Positions 37,382 to 47,500 are shown, numbered from the stretch's first letter. The stretch: 64,000 nt of DNA from Nostocoides sp. HKS02 (GCF_009707485.1 NZ_CP046121.1:1984001-2048000), one strand, 5' to 3'. The notes: generated from the sequence alone by a model not told the origin. Translations and numbers: made by a program.

Positions 37382-37993
37382 TCAGGCCTTGGCTCCCGAA
37401 GCTGAGCTCGTTGCCGCCGCGGCCTTGGCCTTCGCCTGGGCCTTGGCCGCCTGCTTGAACTCGCGCACCTTCGCGAGGGACTCGGCGTCGACGACGTCCG
37501 CCACCGAACGGTAGGAGCCGTCCTCGGCATACGGGCCGATCGCCTCCTGCCACCCCGCGGGTCGCACGCCGAGGCGCTTGCCCACCAGCGCAGCGAAGAT
37601 GCGCGCCTTCTGGTCACCGAAGCCGGGCAGGTCGCGCAGCCGCGCGAGCAGGTCGGCACTGTCGGTGGCGCCGGTCCACACCCGCTCGGCGTGGCCGTCG
37701 TACTGGTCGCGCACCACGGCCGCGAGCTGCTGCACGCGGCCGGCCATCGAGCGGCCGTAGCGGTGGATCGCCGGCGGGGTGGAGCACAGGTCGGCGAACG
37801 CCTCGGGCTCGGCCGCCGCGATCGCGTCAGGGGCCAGCGTGCCGAAGCGATCGAGGATCTTCCACGGGCCCCGGAAGGCGTGCTCCATCGGGTACTGCTG
37901 GTCGAGCAGCATGCCGACGAGCAGCGCGAACGGGTCGTTGCTCAGCACCTCGTCGGCGGCGTCGTCCTGAGCGATGCGGATCCGGGTCGACAT
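37382..37993 (-). CDS. HhH-GPD base-excision DNA repair protein
   Basis: 203 residues. It has a helix-hairpin-helix glycosylase pattern: LLVGMLLDQQYPMEHAFRGP early, and RLRDLPGFGDQKARIFAAL as the hairpin. There the usual catalytic Lys of K-containing glycosylases is not in the standard place, so it may be monofunctional. An Ala/Lys-rich tail (AAKAQAKAKAAAATSS) ends it. Start ATG 37993 is preferred over 38044, because an 18-base tandem repeat lies between the two. Confidence 0.85.
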   Translation of the reverse strand: MSTRIRIAQDDAADEVLSNDPFALLVGMLLDQQYPMEHAFRGPWKILDRFGTLAPDAIAAAEPEAFADLCSTPPAIHRYGRSMAGRVQQLAAVVRDQYDGHAERVWTGATDSADLLARLRDLPGFGDQKARIFAALVGKRLGVRPAGWQEAIGPYAEDGSYRSVADVVDAESLAKVREFKQAAKAQAKAKAAAATSSASGAKA

Positions 37994-38048
37994 GGTCGCC
38001 AGCCTAGCCATGCCGTTGCGGGACATGAAGAACGTGCGGGACATGAAG

Positions 38049-38089
38049 AACCCGCCGGGACGGCCCCAGAGCGGGGGTCCCGGCGGGTT
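38049..38089 (-). terminator. Hairpin between the whiB7 operon and the repair gene
   Basis: A 12-bp stem (38049-38060 with 38078-38089) followed on the minus strand by TTCTTCATG. It lies just after the small gene downstream of whiB7 and probably ends that transcript. Confidence 0.6.
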
Positions 38090-38101
38090 CGGGCGACGGG
38101 G

Positions 38102-38233
38102 TCACCGGGCCAGCATGCGAGGCAGGGCGTGCAGCATCTCGTGCTGCGCCCGCGCCTCGAGCTGGCGCTGGTACTCCCGTTGGCGGCGCCGGCGATGGGC
38201 GCGCGCCAGGTCGGCGTACAAGGCCTGGAACAT
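38102..38233 (-). CDS. Small basic protein downstream of whiB7
   Basis: 43 residues from ATG 38233, which has AGGAG 7 bases upstream. An alternative ATG at 38296 overlaps the whiB7 stop as ATGA and would give 64 residues. The protein is a single very basic amphipathic helix (LARAHRRRRQREYQRQLEAR). It is in the whiB7 transcript and not covered by any family I know. It could bind RNA or the ribosome, but this is only suggested by charge. Confidence 0.5.
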   Translation of the reverse strand: MFQALYADLARAHRRRRQREYQRQLEARAQHEMLHALPRMLAR

Positions 38234-38292
38234 CGTGGGGCTCCTGAGGGATGAGGTCTGGACATCTGGAGTCGGTGTGGTCATCGCGGTCG

Positions 38293-38580
38293 TCATGCGG
38301 CGACCGGGTTCTTGCGCGGGCGGCCACGCGGGCGCTTGCGCGCCACGATCGCCCCCTGGACGAAGAGCTCCCCGCCCCACACGCCCCACGGCTCGGCACG
38401 GTCGATGGCGCCTGCGAGGCAGGCACGGACCGCCGGGCACGTGCGGCACAGCGACTTGGCGAACTCGACGTCGGCCGGGCTCTCGGCGAACCACATCTCG
38501 GCGTCGTTGTCTCGACACGGGATGCCGGCGCCTGCGATCTCGGCCTGCTCGAACAGGTCGTGGACTGCGCTCAACTGCAT
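38293..38580 (-). CDS. whiB7: WhiB7 transcriptional activator
   Basis: 95 residues with four Cys for the iron-sulfur cluster (CRDND; CRTCPAVRAC), the WhiB motif EPWGVWGGE and a C-terminal AT-hook RGRPRKN, which marks WhiB7 among WhiB proteins. It activates intrinsic antibiotic-resistance genes with the primary sigma factor when ribosomes are inhibited. The start has a strong GGGAGGTG site. A 0.5-kb leader with an upstream ORF and a terminator suggests control by attenuation. It lies next to uvrD2, as in mycobacteria. Confidence 0.95.
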   Translation of the reverse strand: MQLSAVHDLFEQAEIAGAGIPCRDNDAEMWFAESPADVEFAKSLCRTCPAVRACLAGAIDRAEPWGVWGGELFVQGAIVARKRPRGRPRKNPVAA

Positions 38581-38675
38581 CGGGTGTCACCTCCCTCTCG
38601 TCGTCCCGCCACGGTGGTGGCGGTCTGCTGGGTTGCTGTCTGGCCGGTGGGTCCCCGGTGGGGGGCCGGCCCGTT

Positions 38676-38711
38676 CTCTTCGGTGCTGTCGTGCTCTTCG
38701 GTGCTGTCGTG
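38676..38711. repeat. 18-base perfect tandem repeat in the whiB7 leader
   Basis: Two exact copies of CTCTTCGGTGCTGTCGTG (38676-38693 and 38694-38711) lie between the leader terminator and the whiB7 start. In one minus-strand frame they would read HDSTEE twice, but no ribosome binding site supports that frame. Confidence 0.8.
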
Positions 38712-38779
38712 CTGGTTCATCTGTGGTGGTGCTTCTTCCTGCCGTGGTGGTGCGGAAGAAATCTGTCTGGACAAACAGA

Positions 38780-38816
38780 AAGGCCGCGGATCCCGGATGT
38801 CGGGTTCCGCGGCCTT
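38780..38816 (-). terminator. Intrinsic terminator in the whiB7 leader (attenuator)
   Basis: On the minus strand a 16-bp stem with one mismatch (38816-38801 with 38795-38780) and a 5-base loop is followed by TTTCTGTTTG, a classic terminator. It lies 24 bases after the stop of the leader ORF and 200 bases before whiB7. Known whiB7 leaders use an upstream ORF and a terminator to couple whiB7 transcription to translation stress; this matches that layout. I did not identify an antiterminator by eye. Confidence 0.8.
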
Positions 38817-38840
38817 GGAGAGGGCCTGCTGGCTGGTGGC

Positions 38841-39071
38841 CTAGACAGGTGGCTCTCCGAAGGGGCGGAACGCGAGATCCTTGGTGGTGCCGAAACCGTC
38901 GACGTACGTCGGAACCTGGGCATCGGCGATCATCGGGACGAGGGCGCTGGACACAGTGGTCCCGTTGACCCATCCACGGTTGCCTGCGAGGAGGACTCGG
39001 CCGGCCTCGGGGCACACGGAACGGACGCGGGACAGGTGCGTCGCGTCAATCGTCATCGTCGTGTTCTCCAT
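38841..39071 (-). CDS. Upstream ORF in the whiB7 leader, 76 residues
   Basis: A frame from ATG 39071 (AAGGAGG about 11 bases upstream; a second ATG at 39056) to TAG at 38841. Its codon use looks genuine (MTIDATHLSRVRSVCPEAGR, VLLAGNRGWVNGTTVSSALV). It ends just before the leader terminator. It may act as the translated sensor that controls read-through into whiB7 rather than as a working protein. It is longer than the short uORFs I know from mycobacterial whiB7. I recognise no domain. Confidence 0.65.
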   Translation of the reverse strand: MENTTMTIDATHLSRVRSVCPEAGRVLLAGNRGWVNGTTVSSALVPMIADAQVPTYVDGFGTTKDLAFRPFGEPPV

Positions 39072-39217
39072 CAGGACCAACCCTCCTTCAGCGTCTCGTG
39101 GGCCCCAACCGGTCGCGAACGACCGGCGGGCTGGGCGTTCGTCAAGGGTAGGGCAGCAGGTGTAACGGCGGCAACGCATTTATCGAGATTTCGTGTCACG
39201 GAACGGTGAACTCCGCG

Positions 39218-41396
39218 TCAGTCGCTGGATTCCGTTGCGTCAGAAGGGGTTTCGAGCACCTCGTCGAGGGTCGCGCCACCGAGCAGGGACAGTACCTGGC
39301 TGCCGTAGAGACCGAGCTTGCGAACGCCCACACCGGAGATCTGCGCGAGCTCGCCGTCGGAGCGGGGTTCGCGCTCGGCGATGGCGGTGAGGGTGGCGTC
39401 GGTGAAGACGACGTATGCCGGCACACTCGCCTCGCGGGACACCGCCAGCCGCCAGGCGCGGAGCTTCTCGAAGGTCGCCTCGTCGTAGGCGGGCGGGCAG
39501 TCCGCGCAGCGCCCGGTCTTGCGCTGCGCCGCGGTGGTGAGCTCGGCGCCGCACCCGCGACAGTGCGCCGGCAACGCGGGCTTGAGCGGCTTGGCGCCAC
39601 GCCGGCCACCGGAGGTGTTCTTCGGCGCGGACCGGGCGCCCTCGCCGAGGATGCTCGCCGCCCCGTCGAGGAAGCGCGACGGGCGACGGGTCGCGCGGGC
39701 CCCGGGCGTGCGGGCGCCGGACCAGGACAGCCGCAGCTCGCGTCGGGCGCGCGTCACGCCGACATAGGTGAGGCGGCGCTCTTCCTCGATGGCCTCGGGG
39801 GTGTCGGCCATGGCGATCGGGAGGTAGCCGTCGGAACAGCCGGCGAGGAACACGACGTCCCACTCCAGACCCTTGGCGGCGTGCAGGGACGCGAGCGTCA
39901 CGCCCTGCACCGCGGGGGGCGTGCTGTGCGGCGGCACGCTCGTCGAGCTCGCGGACGAAGTCGGGCAGGCGGGCCTGGGCGTTGGCCGCCACCAGGTCGT
40001 CGGACAACGCGGCGAGCGCGGCGAGGGACTCCCAGCGCTCGCGCGCCGCACCGCCCGAGGTCGGCGCCTCACGGGTCCAGCCCGCGCCCAGCAGCACGTC
40101 GCGGACCAGGTCTGGCAACGCGATGCTGCCGTCGTCGGAGCGGGCAGCCCCCCTCATCAGCAGCACCGCGTCACGGACCTCGCTGCGGGAGAAGAAGCGC
40201 TCTCCCCCACGCACGAGGTAAGGGATGTCGCGCTCGGCCAGGGCCGACTCGAACGCCTCGGACTGCCCGTTGGTGCGGAACAGGATGGCCATCTGCGCCG
40301 GGGCGACGCCGGCGGCCATCCGCTCGGCGACCTCACCAGCGATGGCCGCCGCCTCGGCGGGGTCGTCGGGGTGGGCGCTCAGGGCGGGGGTCGGCCCGTC
40401 GCCCACCTGGGCCTGGAGCTGCACGGCGTGGCCCCGTAGCGCCCCCGACGGCCCCCTGACGATGAGGTTGGCGAGGTTCACGATCGGCGAGGTCGAGCGG
40501 TAGTTGCGCACCAGCCGGACGACCCGCGAGGTGGGGTGCCGGGTGGCGAACTCGAGCAGGTGGCGGGGGCTGGCCCCGGTGAAGGAGTAGATCGTCTGCG
40601 CGGGGTCGCCCACCACGCACACGTCGTCGCGCTCGCCGACCCACAGGTCGAGCAGTCGCTGCTGGAGGGCGTTGACGTCCTGGTACTCGTCGACGACGAA
40701 GTGGCGGTACTGCCCGCGCACGACCCGGGCGATGTCGTCGCGGTCGGCGAGGATGCCCACCGTCAACAGCAGGACGTCCTCGAAGTCGATGACCCCGCGC
40801 TGGGTCTTGACCTGCTCGTAGGCCTCGAGCACCCGGGCCATGGCCGTGACGTCGAGCCCCGGTGGCTCTCGGCGCGCGGCCCGGGCTCCCGCGGCATACG
40901 TCTCCGGGGTGAGCATGGAGACCTTGGCCCACTCGACCTCGGCGGCGAGGTCCCGGATGGCCGTGCGGTCACGGGCGAAGTCGAGCCGTAGCGACGCCGC
41001 GGCCTGGGCGACCGCCGACGCCTTGTGGCTCATGACCTCGGGCGCCGCACCGCCGACCGCCTGCGGCCAGAAGAAGTGCAGCTGGCGCAGGGCCGCCGCG
41101 TGGAAGGTGCGGGCCTGCACCCCGGGGACGCCCAGGTCGCGCAACCGGGTGCGCATCTCGCCCGCCGCTCGCGCCGTGAAGGTGACCGCGAGCACGCGCT
41201 GGGGCTGGTAGGCGCCGGAGTGCACGCCGTAGGCGATGCGGTGGGTGATCGCGCGGGTCTTGCCGGTGCCGGCCCCTGCCAGCACGCACATCGGCCCCAA
41301 CGGGTGCGCGGCAACCTCGCGCTGCTCGGGGTCGAGCGCGGCGAGGACGTCGTCGGCGGAGGCGTGCACGGGTATGCCGCGGAGCTGGGTGGCCAT
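39218..41396 (-). pseudogene. uvrD2: UvrD2-type helicase with HRDC domain, apparent frameshift
   Basis: Start ATG 41396. Superfamily 1 motifs are intact: CVLAGAGTGKT, FTARAAGEM, VDEYQDVN, LVRNYRS. At the run of six G (39914-39919) the frame breaks. Removing one base continues as AVQGVTLASLHAAKGLEWDV and VGVTRARREL. A four-Cys zinc motif (CRGC, CADC) and an HRDC domain (FEKLRAWRLAVSREASVPAY) follow, the UvrD2 architecture. The restored protein is about 725 residues. A homopolymer run is a common site of sequencing error, and UvrD2 is essential in mycobacteria, so the gene may well be intact in the organism. Confidence 0.85.
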
Positions 41397-41469
41397 CGCG
41401 GCGATCCTGTCAGACGGGACCGACGGCGCCCAGCGCGAGGGGGACCCGGCTGCGCCGGAGGCGGACCGG

Positions 41470-41910
41470 TCACGGCGTGAGGCCGTACACGCGGGTGACA
41501 TGGACCCGCAGGATCCGGCGGTGGTCCTCGACCATCGCGCGGCGGTAGTCGTCCCAGTCCGGGTGATCCTCACCGCGGATCGTCCGGTACAGCTCGACGA
41601 GCTCGTCGACGGTCGCGTCGTCGCGGGCTGCCGCCACCGGTGAGAGCTCCGCGTCGCCCTCGAGCACGGCATACGACCAGCCGTCGGGCGAGGTGACCAG
41701 GAGCGAGGCGCGGGGGTCGCGGAGCAGGTTCGCGACCTTCGCGCGCCCGTCGACCACGGACACGCGCACCGTGGCGGTCGCCTGGTCGAGTGCGAAGTTG
41801 ACCATCGACAGCTGGGGTCGACCGTCCTTCTTGAGCGCGGCCAGGGTGCCGAGGTTGCGGCCCGCGGCCAGGGCGAGGAGGCGGGGGTCGAGCGGAGTCT
41901 TCGTGGGCAT
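41470..41910 (-). CDS. PPOX-class F420-dependent oxidoreductase
   Basis: 146 residues with the split-barrel flavin fold of the family: LGTLAALKKDGRPQLSMVNF at the start, TVRVSVVDGRAKVANLLRDP, and EDHPDWDDYRRAMVEDHRRIL near the end. Members bind F420 or FMN and act as reductases or heme/biliverdin-related enzymes. It is transcribed toward uvrD2 with about 70 bases between. Confidence 0.88.
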   Translation of the reverse strand: MPTKTPLDPRLLALAAGRNLGTLAALKKDGRPQLSMVNFALDQATATVRVSVVDGRAKVANLLRDPRASLLVTSPDGWSYAVLEGDAELSPVAAARDDATVDELVELYRTIRGEDHPDWDDYRRAMVEDHRRILRVHVTRVYGLTP

Positions 41911-42011
41911 GGGCCCATCATGGTCACCGAGATCACACCCGCGCAGGGGAAGATCGCCGCCAACCCGGGTGTTGTGAGCAGTGCAACACGCCGTCGACCC
42001 GAAGAGAGATC

Positions 42012-42281
42012 ATGCCGAACACCGCGACCAAGGCCCCGGCCCCCGGCTCCGTCACCATGTTCACGACCTCCTGGTGCGGCTACTGCAACCGGCTCAAGGC
42101 CCAGATGGGTCGTGAGGGCATCACCTTTACCGAGGTGAACATCGAGGACGAGCCCGAGGCGGTGAAGTTCGTCATGGACGTCAACGGCGGCAACCAGACC
42201 GTGCCGACGCTGCTCTTCCCCGACGGCTCCGCCGCGACCAACCCCTCGATCAACGAGGTCAAGAAGCGCCTCGCGTCCTGA
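42012..42281 (+). CDS. mrx1: Mycoredoxin (glutaredoxin-like)
   Basis: 89 residues with the redox motif WCGYC (21-25), cis-Pro in TVPTLLFPDG and the GG(N) segment DVNGGNQTVP of the thioredoxin fold. Mycoredoxins reduce mycothiol mixed disulfides, fitting an actinobacterium. In mycobacteria the same gene also lies between uvrD2 and nudC. A GAGAG purine run precedes the ATG. Confidence 0.92.
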   Translation: MPNTATKAPAPGSVTMFTTSWCGYCNRLKAQMGREGITFTEVNIEDEPEAVKFVMDVNGGNQTVPTLLFPDGSAATNPSINEVKKRLAS

Positions 42282-42287
42282 CGTCGG

Positions 42288-43232
42288 CTAGGTCTCGTCG
42301 AGCCCGTGGCCGAGCCAGCGCTCGATGAGGCGCCGGGCGATCGACAGCCGGGTCGAGGCACCAACGCGGCCTGAGGCCAGCACGGCGCGGTACTCCTCGC
42401 GCGTGAACCAGCGCGCCTCGGCGATCTCGGCCTCCTGAAGGCGCAGGTCCGCGCCGCTCGCCCGGGCCGTGAAGCCGACCATCAGCGAGCTGGGGAACGG
42501 CCACGGCTGGTCCCCGAGGTACTGCACGTCGCGCACCTCGAGCCCGACCTCCTCGCGCACCTCGCGGGCCACCGCGGCGGCCAGGCTCTCGCCCGGCTCG
42601 AGGAACCCGGCGAGCACGGAGAACCGCCCCTCGCCCCAGCCCGCACCCCGCGCCAGCAGGATCCGGTCCTGGTCGTCGACCACCGAGACGATGATCGCCA
42701 CGTCGGTACGCGGGTAGTGGTCGCTGCCGTCGCGCGTGCACCGCCGCAGCCACCCGGCCTGGGCCGGCTCCGTCGGCGCGCCACACCGCGGGCAGTGGGT
42801 GTGCGCGGCGTGCCAGTTCGCGAGGGCGAGAGCGGTGGCGAAGAGCCCGGCGTCGCGGTCGCCGAGGTCGGCGCCCACCTGTCGCAAGGTCCGCAGCTGC
42901 GGCTCGTGCGGCTCACGCGCGTCCTGCGGGGGCTCGTCGGCGTCCTCGACGGGTGGTCCCGCCACAGCGAGGTATGCCGTGCCGTCGCCGTCCTGCCCGA
43001 GGAAGAGCACGAGCCCGGCACCGTCCTGGGTCGTCGGGGACCGCACAGCCAGCCGGAACCCGTCCTCCCCGGCGACCACCTCGGCACGGTCCCCGTGGAG
43101 CTGCACCACTCGGGTGCCCTCGTCGCCGAGCAGCTCGGTCACGAGATCCGGGTCGAGCCGACGCTCGGCCCGCCGGTCGAGCCCCGGACGGGCGAGGGAC
43201 AGATTCGGCAGAGTTTCCAACAGGCGGCCCAC
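42288..43232 (-). CDS. nudC: NAD(+) diphosphatase NudC
   Basis: 314 residues. It has a zinc ribbon (CPRCGAPTEP, then one further Cys), the NUDIX box GFLEPGESLAAAVAREVREE and the NudC-specific DQPWPFPSSLM about 20 residues later. It hydrolyses NAD(H) to NMN(H) and AMP and can decap NAD-capped RNA. It converges with the mycoredoxin gene and diverges from the phosphotransferase gene. Confidence 0.94.
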   Translation of the reverse strand: MGRLLETLPNLSLARPGLDRRAERRLDPDLVTELLGDEGTRVVQLHGDRAEVVAGEDGFRLAVRSPTTQDGAGLVLFLGQDGDGTAYLAVAGPPVEDADEPPQDAREPHEPQLRTLRQVGADLGDRDAGLFATALALANWHAAHTHCPRCGAPTEPAQAGWLRRCTRDGSDHYPRTDVAIIVSVVDDQDRILLARGAGWGEGRFSVLAGFLEPGESLAAAVAREVREEVGLEVRDVQYLGDQPWPFPSSLMVGFTARASGADLRLQEAEIAEARWFTREEYRAVLASGRVGASTRLSIARRLIERWLGHGLDET

Positions 43233-43273
43233 GCCTCCACCCTAGGCGTGGCTGTTCGGCATACGGTGGCGGT

Positions 43274-44512
43274 GTGGACCGCAGCCCCCTCTTTCTCGCA
43301 GCGATCGCGAGCGCCGCCGTGCCGGGACTCGACCCCGCGAGCGTCGAAGCCCTCCCCGGCACCCCCGACCACCAGTACGACGTGGCCTTCGTCCAGGACA
43401 CCCAGCACCGACGGTGGGTGGTGCGGGTGCCGCGCAGCCAGGCCGCGTCGGCCCAGATGGAGTCGACCTTCGGGCTGTTGGGGCTGCTCTCCCGCCGGCT
43501 TCCGTTCCAGGTGCCGACCCCCCGCGGGTTCACCGCCCTCAAGGACGGCGGGCGGGCGGCGGTCTACCCGTACCTGCCCGGCCAGAACATCGACTTCGCG
43601 GGGCTGCCCGCAGGCCCGGGGCTGGCCGCAGAGCTGGGCCGGGCCATCGCAGCGTTGCACAACGCCGACCACGCGCTCTTCGACGAGGCGGGCCTGCCGG
43701 CCTACGACGCCGACACCTACCGCACCCGTCGGCTCAGTGAGCTCGACCGGGCCGCGGCGACCGGTCACGTGCCCACCGGGTTGCTGAGCCGCTGGGAGAA
43801 GGCCCTCGAGGACGTCTCGTGGTGGCGGTTCGCGCCGACCCCGACCCACGGTGACCTCACCGGCGACCAGGTGCTCGTGGTGTTCGACGACGAGGACGAC
43901 GCCACCACGGGCCGGGTCAGGGGCATCACGGGCTGGGAGGACGCCAAGGTCGCCGATCCCGCCGACGACTTCTTCGCCCTGGCCACCCAGACCTCGCCCG
44001 ACGCGCTCGAGACGGTGATGGAGGCCTATGCCCACGCACGCAGCGAGCGACCCGACGAGCACCTGCTCGACCGGGCCAAGCTGTCGGCCGAGATGCGCTC
44101 GCTCACCGAGCTGCTGACCGCGGTGGCCCGGGGTGAGGACGTGTTCATCGCGCGCCAGGCCATCGCGCTGCGGCGTCTCGACGACCGCGTGCACGCCGAG
44201 CAGGAGGCGGCCAGCGACTACACCCGTCCGGTGATGGCCCCGGCGCGCCGCAAGGCGCCGGTGCTCGTGCCGCCCGACGTGGTGGAGGACGACGAGGACG
44301 ACCACGAGGTCGAGCAGGACGACGTCGAGGTGATGTTTGCCAAGACGTCGGAGCCGGTCGCGGAGCCACCCTCGGACCCGGTCCCGGAACCACCCTCGGA
44401 GCCGGCCCCCGAACCGTCCTCGACCCTCAGGGAACCCGAGCCGATCGGGGGCGAGGACCCCGGGCCGGAGTTCGAGCCGGGCTTCTCCCCGAGCGACCGC
44501 TCAGGCAGATAG
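43274..44512 (+). CDS. APH/Mph-like phosphotransferase with acidic tail
   Basis: 412 residues from GTG 43274. The kinase-like core shows WVVRVPRS, the linker YPYLPGQNIDF, the catalytic THGDLTGDQVLV (HxDxxxxN-like) and ITGWEDAKVADPADDF (metal site). It resembles proteins annotated as macrolide 2'-phosphotransferase in actinobacteria. The last 80 residues are a Glu/Pro/Asp-rich tail with PSEP-type repeats, not needed for catalysis. Substrate unproven. Confidence 0.82.
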   Translation: MDRSPLFLAAIASAAVPGLDPASVEALPGTPDHQYDVAFVQDTQHRRWVVRVPRSQAASAQMESTFGLLGLLSRRLPFQVPTPRGFTALKDGGRAAVYPYLPGQNIDFAGLPAGPGLAAELGRAIAALHNADHALFDEAGLPAYDADTYRTRRLSELDRAAATGHVPTGLLSRWEKALEDVSWWRFAPTPTHGDLTGDQVLVVFDDEDDATTGRVRGITGWEDAKVADPADDFFALATQTSPDALETVMEAYAHARSERPDEHLLDRAKLSAEMRSLTELLTAVARGEDVFIARQAIALRRLDDRVHAEQEAASDYTRPVMAPARRKAPVLVPPDVVEDDEDDHEVEQDDVEVMFAKTSEPVAEPPSDPVPEPPSEPAPEPSSTLREPEPIGGEDPGPEFEPGFSPSDRSGR

Positions 44513-44520
44513 TCGGGCAG

Positions 44521-47500
44521 CTAGTCGGGCACTGAGCGCAGCAGGTCGGCGAGCTCCTGCTCGTCGGGCAGCTCGGGGCGCACCGTCTCACCGGTGCCCG
44601 CGTAGTAGAACGCGCCGTCGACCATCGCGGGGTCCAGCCCGCGCAACCGCGCGAACGCCACCCGGTATGCCGCCAGCTGCAGCGACCGGGTGCGCGCCAG
44701 CTCGCCGGTGGGCTTGGCGCCGGTCTTCCAGTCGACGATGGTGAAGCCGCCACCGTCGGCGGGCGGGCGGGCGAACACCGCGTCGATCCGCCCACGGACC
44801 GCAATCCCGTCGATGACGGTCTCGAGGGCGATCTCGATCTCGGCCGGTGTGCGGTGCGCCCACTCGCTGGCCAGGAACCGCTGCTTCATCGCGGGCAGCT
44901 CGGCGTCGTCGGCAGGATCGTCGTCGGCGCTGCCGGGCAGGTCGAGGACGTCGACCATCGCCGCCCGGGCGAAGTGCTGCTCCACCCAGGCGTGGAACGC
45001 CGTCCCACGCCGCGCGGCCAGCGCCGGGGCTTCGGGCATCGGACGGCGCAGGGCCGTGGCGAACCGCACCGGGTCCTGGGCCAGGGAGACCACTGCCGAC
45101 GCCGACAGGTGACGAGGCATCAGCACGGTGACGTCGCCCCGCTCGGCCAGTCGGCGCCGCTCCTCGAGCAGCAGGTCGATCTCGTCGCTCTGGCTAAGGG
45201 CGGTGCCGGGCACAGGGAAGGCCGGCTGCTCCATCGCACCCGACCCGGCGGCATACGACGCCAGGGCGGCGCGCACCGCGGCCGCGCCCTCGGTCACCAC
45301 GGCGCGGCGGTCGCGCAGCGGGTCACCGGGCCACAGATGGGCTTCGCCGTCCTGGGCGCGCGGACTGAGCGCCTTGCCGTGGGGGTCGGGGTCGGGCATC
45401 GGCGCCCACTCCCGGACCGTGATGGGCAGCGCCGCGTCGGGGTCGACGACCTGCATCAGGAACCGCGAGGTGACCCGTGGGGTCGTCGCGTCGGCCCAGA
45501 TCGGAGCCGTGAGCAGCATCGCCTTGCGGGCCCGGGTGAACGCGACGTACGCCAGCCGGCGCTCCTCGACGACGCCGTACTCGCCGGCATCGAGACGGAA
45601 CGCCTTGACGCGGTCCTCGAGATCCTTCAGGTCGGGGGCCGTCTGCCAGTCGAGGACGGGCAGCCCCTCGCGGTCGCCACGCAGGCCGAACGGGATGCCC
45701 GCCTGCGACAGCCCGCCGGTCCAGGCCTTGTCGGACGGCGTCCTGACGACCCAGTCGCTGCCGTCGTGGCTGCTCTGGCTCTGGGCGTGCGCGGGGAAGG
45801 ACGCCTCGGTCAGCCCAGGCACCGCGACGACGTCCCACTCGAGTCCCTTGGCCGCGTGCACCGTCAGCACCTGGACGGAGCCGTCGGCCGCGGTCTCGAT
45901 GTACCCCTTGTCGAGGCCGCGTTCCTCCTTCAGTGCCGCGGCGAGCCAGGCGAGGAAGCCACCGAGGGTCGGGCGGTCGGCACTGACCGAGAAGCCGGCC
46001 GCCACGTCGGCGAAGGCGTCGAGGTGCGCTCGGGCGGACTCCGTCGAGTCGTACTCGGGCCGGGTCAGCACCTCGATGTCGAGACCGAGCGCGCGCTCCG
46101 CCTCGCCCACCAGGTCGGCCAGCGGGAGCGACGTCAACCCGCGCAGCCCGCGGATGGTGGCGCCCAGCTCGGCCAGCCGCTCCCGGGCGGTGGGTCCGAT
46201 CCGCTTGCCGTCGTAGCTGACCCAGCCGGGTCGGGGCAGGGCATCGATGGCTTCGACGATGCTGGCGTTCTCGGCGCTGTCGGGGGCCTGGTCCGTCGGC
46301 CTGGCCACAGCCCCCGGCTCGGCCCCCAGGTCGACGCCGGGGCCGTCGTCGTCGAGGTCGGCCTCGGCCGGCGCGGCGGGCAGGCCGAGCCGGAGGCGCT
46401 GCTGCTCGCGCGCCCAGGCGGCCAGCCCGTCGAGGTCGGCCGGACCGAGGCGGCACAGTGGCCCGGTGAGCAGCCGCATCAGCTGGTCACCCCGGGTCGG
46501 GTCGTTAACCGCGTGCAGGAGGGCGACGACGTCCTGCACCTCGGGCGTGATCAGCAGCCCACCGAGGCCGACGACCTCGTAGGGCAGGTCGGCGTGCTCG
46601 AGGGCCGCGATGACCGGCCCGAACTGCGAGCGCTTGCGGCACAGCACGGCGAACGACCGCGCGACCCCGGCCTTGCGGTGGCCGGCCACCCAGTCGGCCA
46701 CCAGGGCAGCCTCGTCCTCGATGGTCTCGACCCGCGCCACGTCGACGACGCCTCGCCCGGCGTCGGCGCGCGGGCTGAGCTCGAGGACCGTGATCCTCGG
46801 GTCGTCGCGGAGCGGCTCGGCGACGGCATTGGCGACCTCGAGGATGGCCCGGTCGTTGCGCCAGCTCGTCGACAGCGGACTCTCGGCGGCGGGCACGCCG
46901 TCCTGGGGGAACAGCCTCGGGAAGTTCTTGAGCGTCGTGGCACTCGCCCCACGCCAGCCGTAGATGGACTGGTTGGGGTCGCCGACCGCGGTGACCGGGA
47001 CCGGGACGCCCGGGGCCACGAAGAGCGCCCGCAACAGCTCGAGCTGGGCCTCGGAGGTGTCCTGGAACTCGTCGAGCAGCACCGCCTTGAACCGCGCGCG
47101 CTCGATCTCGCCGATGTCGTCGAAGTCCCGGGCCAGCCGCGCCGCGAGGGCCATCTGGTCGGCGAAGTCCATCGCGTCGCGGCGCTTCTTCAGGGCGAGG
47201 TACTCCTCCACGATCGGCATGACCGCGGCCTTGGCCCGCAGGGTCGCCCGTAGCTCCTTGACGCCCGCGGGCATGCCGCCGCGGTTCGTGCCCGCCGGGA
47301 GGGAGTCGATCCGGGCGACGACCTCGTCGAGGTATGCCGTGACCTCACCCGGGGTGCGCAGGTGCTCGGCCAGCTCGCCGGCGAAGTCGACGACGGCGGC
47401 CTTGACCGTCGACTCCTTGTTGGTGACCTCGCCCATCGGTCCGTCGTAGGCATCGACGACCTCCGAGGCGTACTGCCACGCGGCCGCCTCGGAGAGCAGC

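Noticed and set aside
38571..38774. Second leader ORF with a repeated HDSTEE before whiB7
   Set aside because: It comes only from the 18-base tandem repeat, has no ribosome binding site and overlaps the whiB7 start.
43274..44512. Calling the phosphotransferase a proven macrolide resistance gene
   Set aside because: Only the general APH motifs are visible; substrate residues cannot be judged and the gene lies in a conserved core block.
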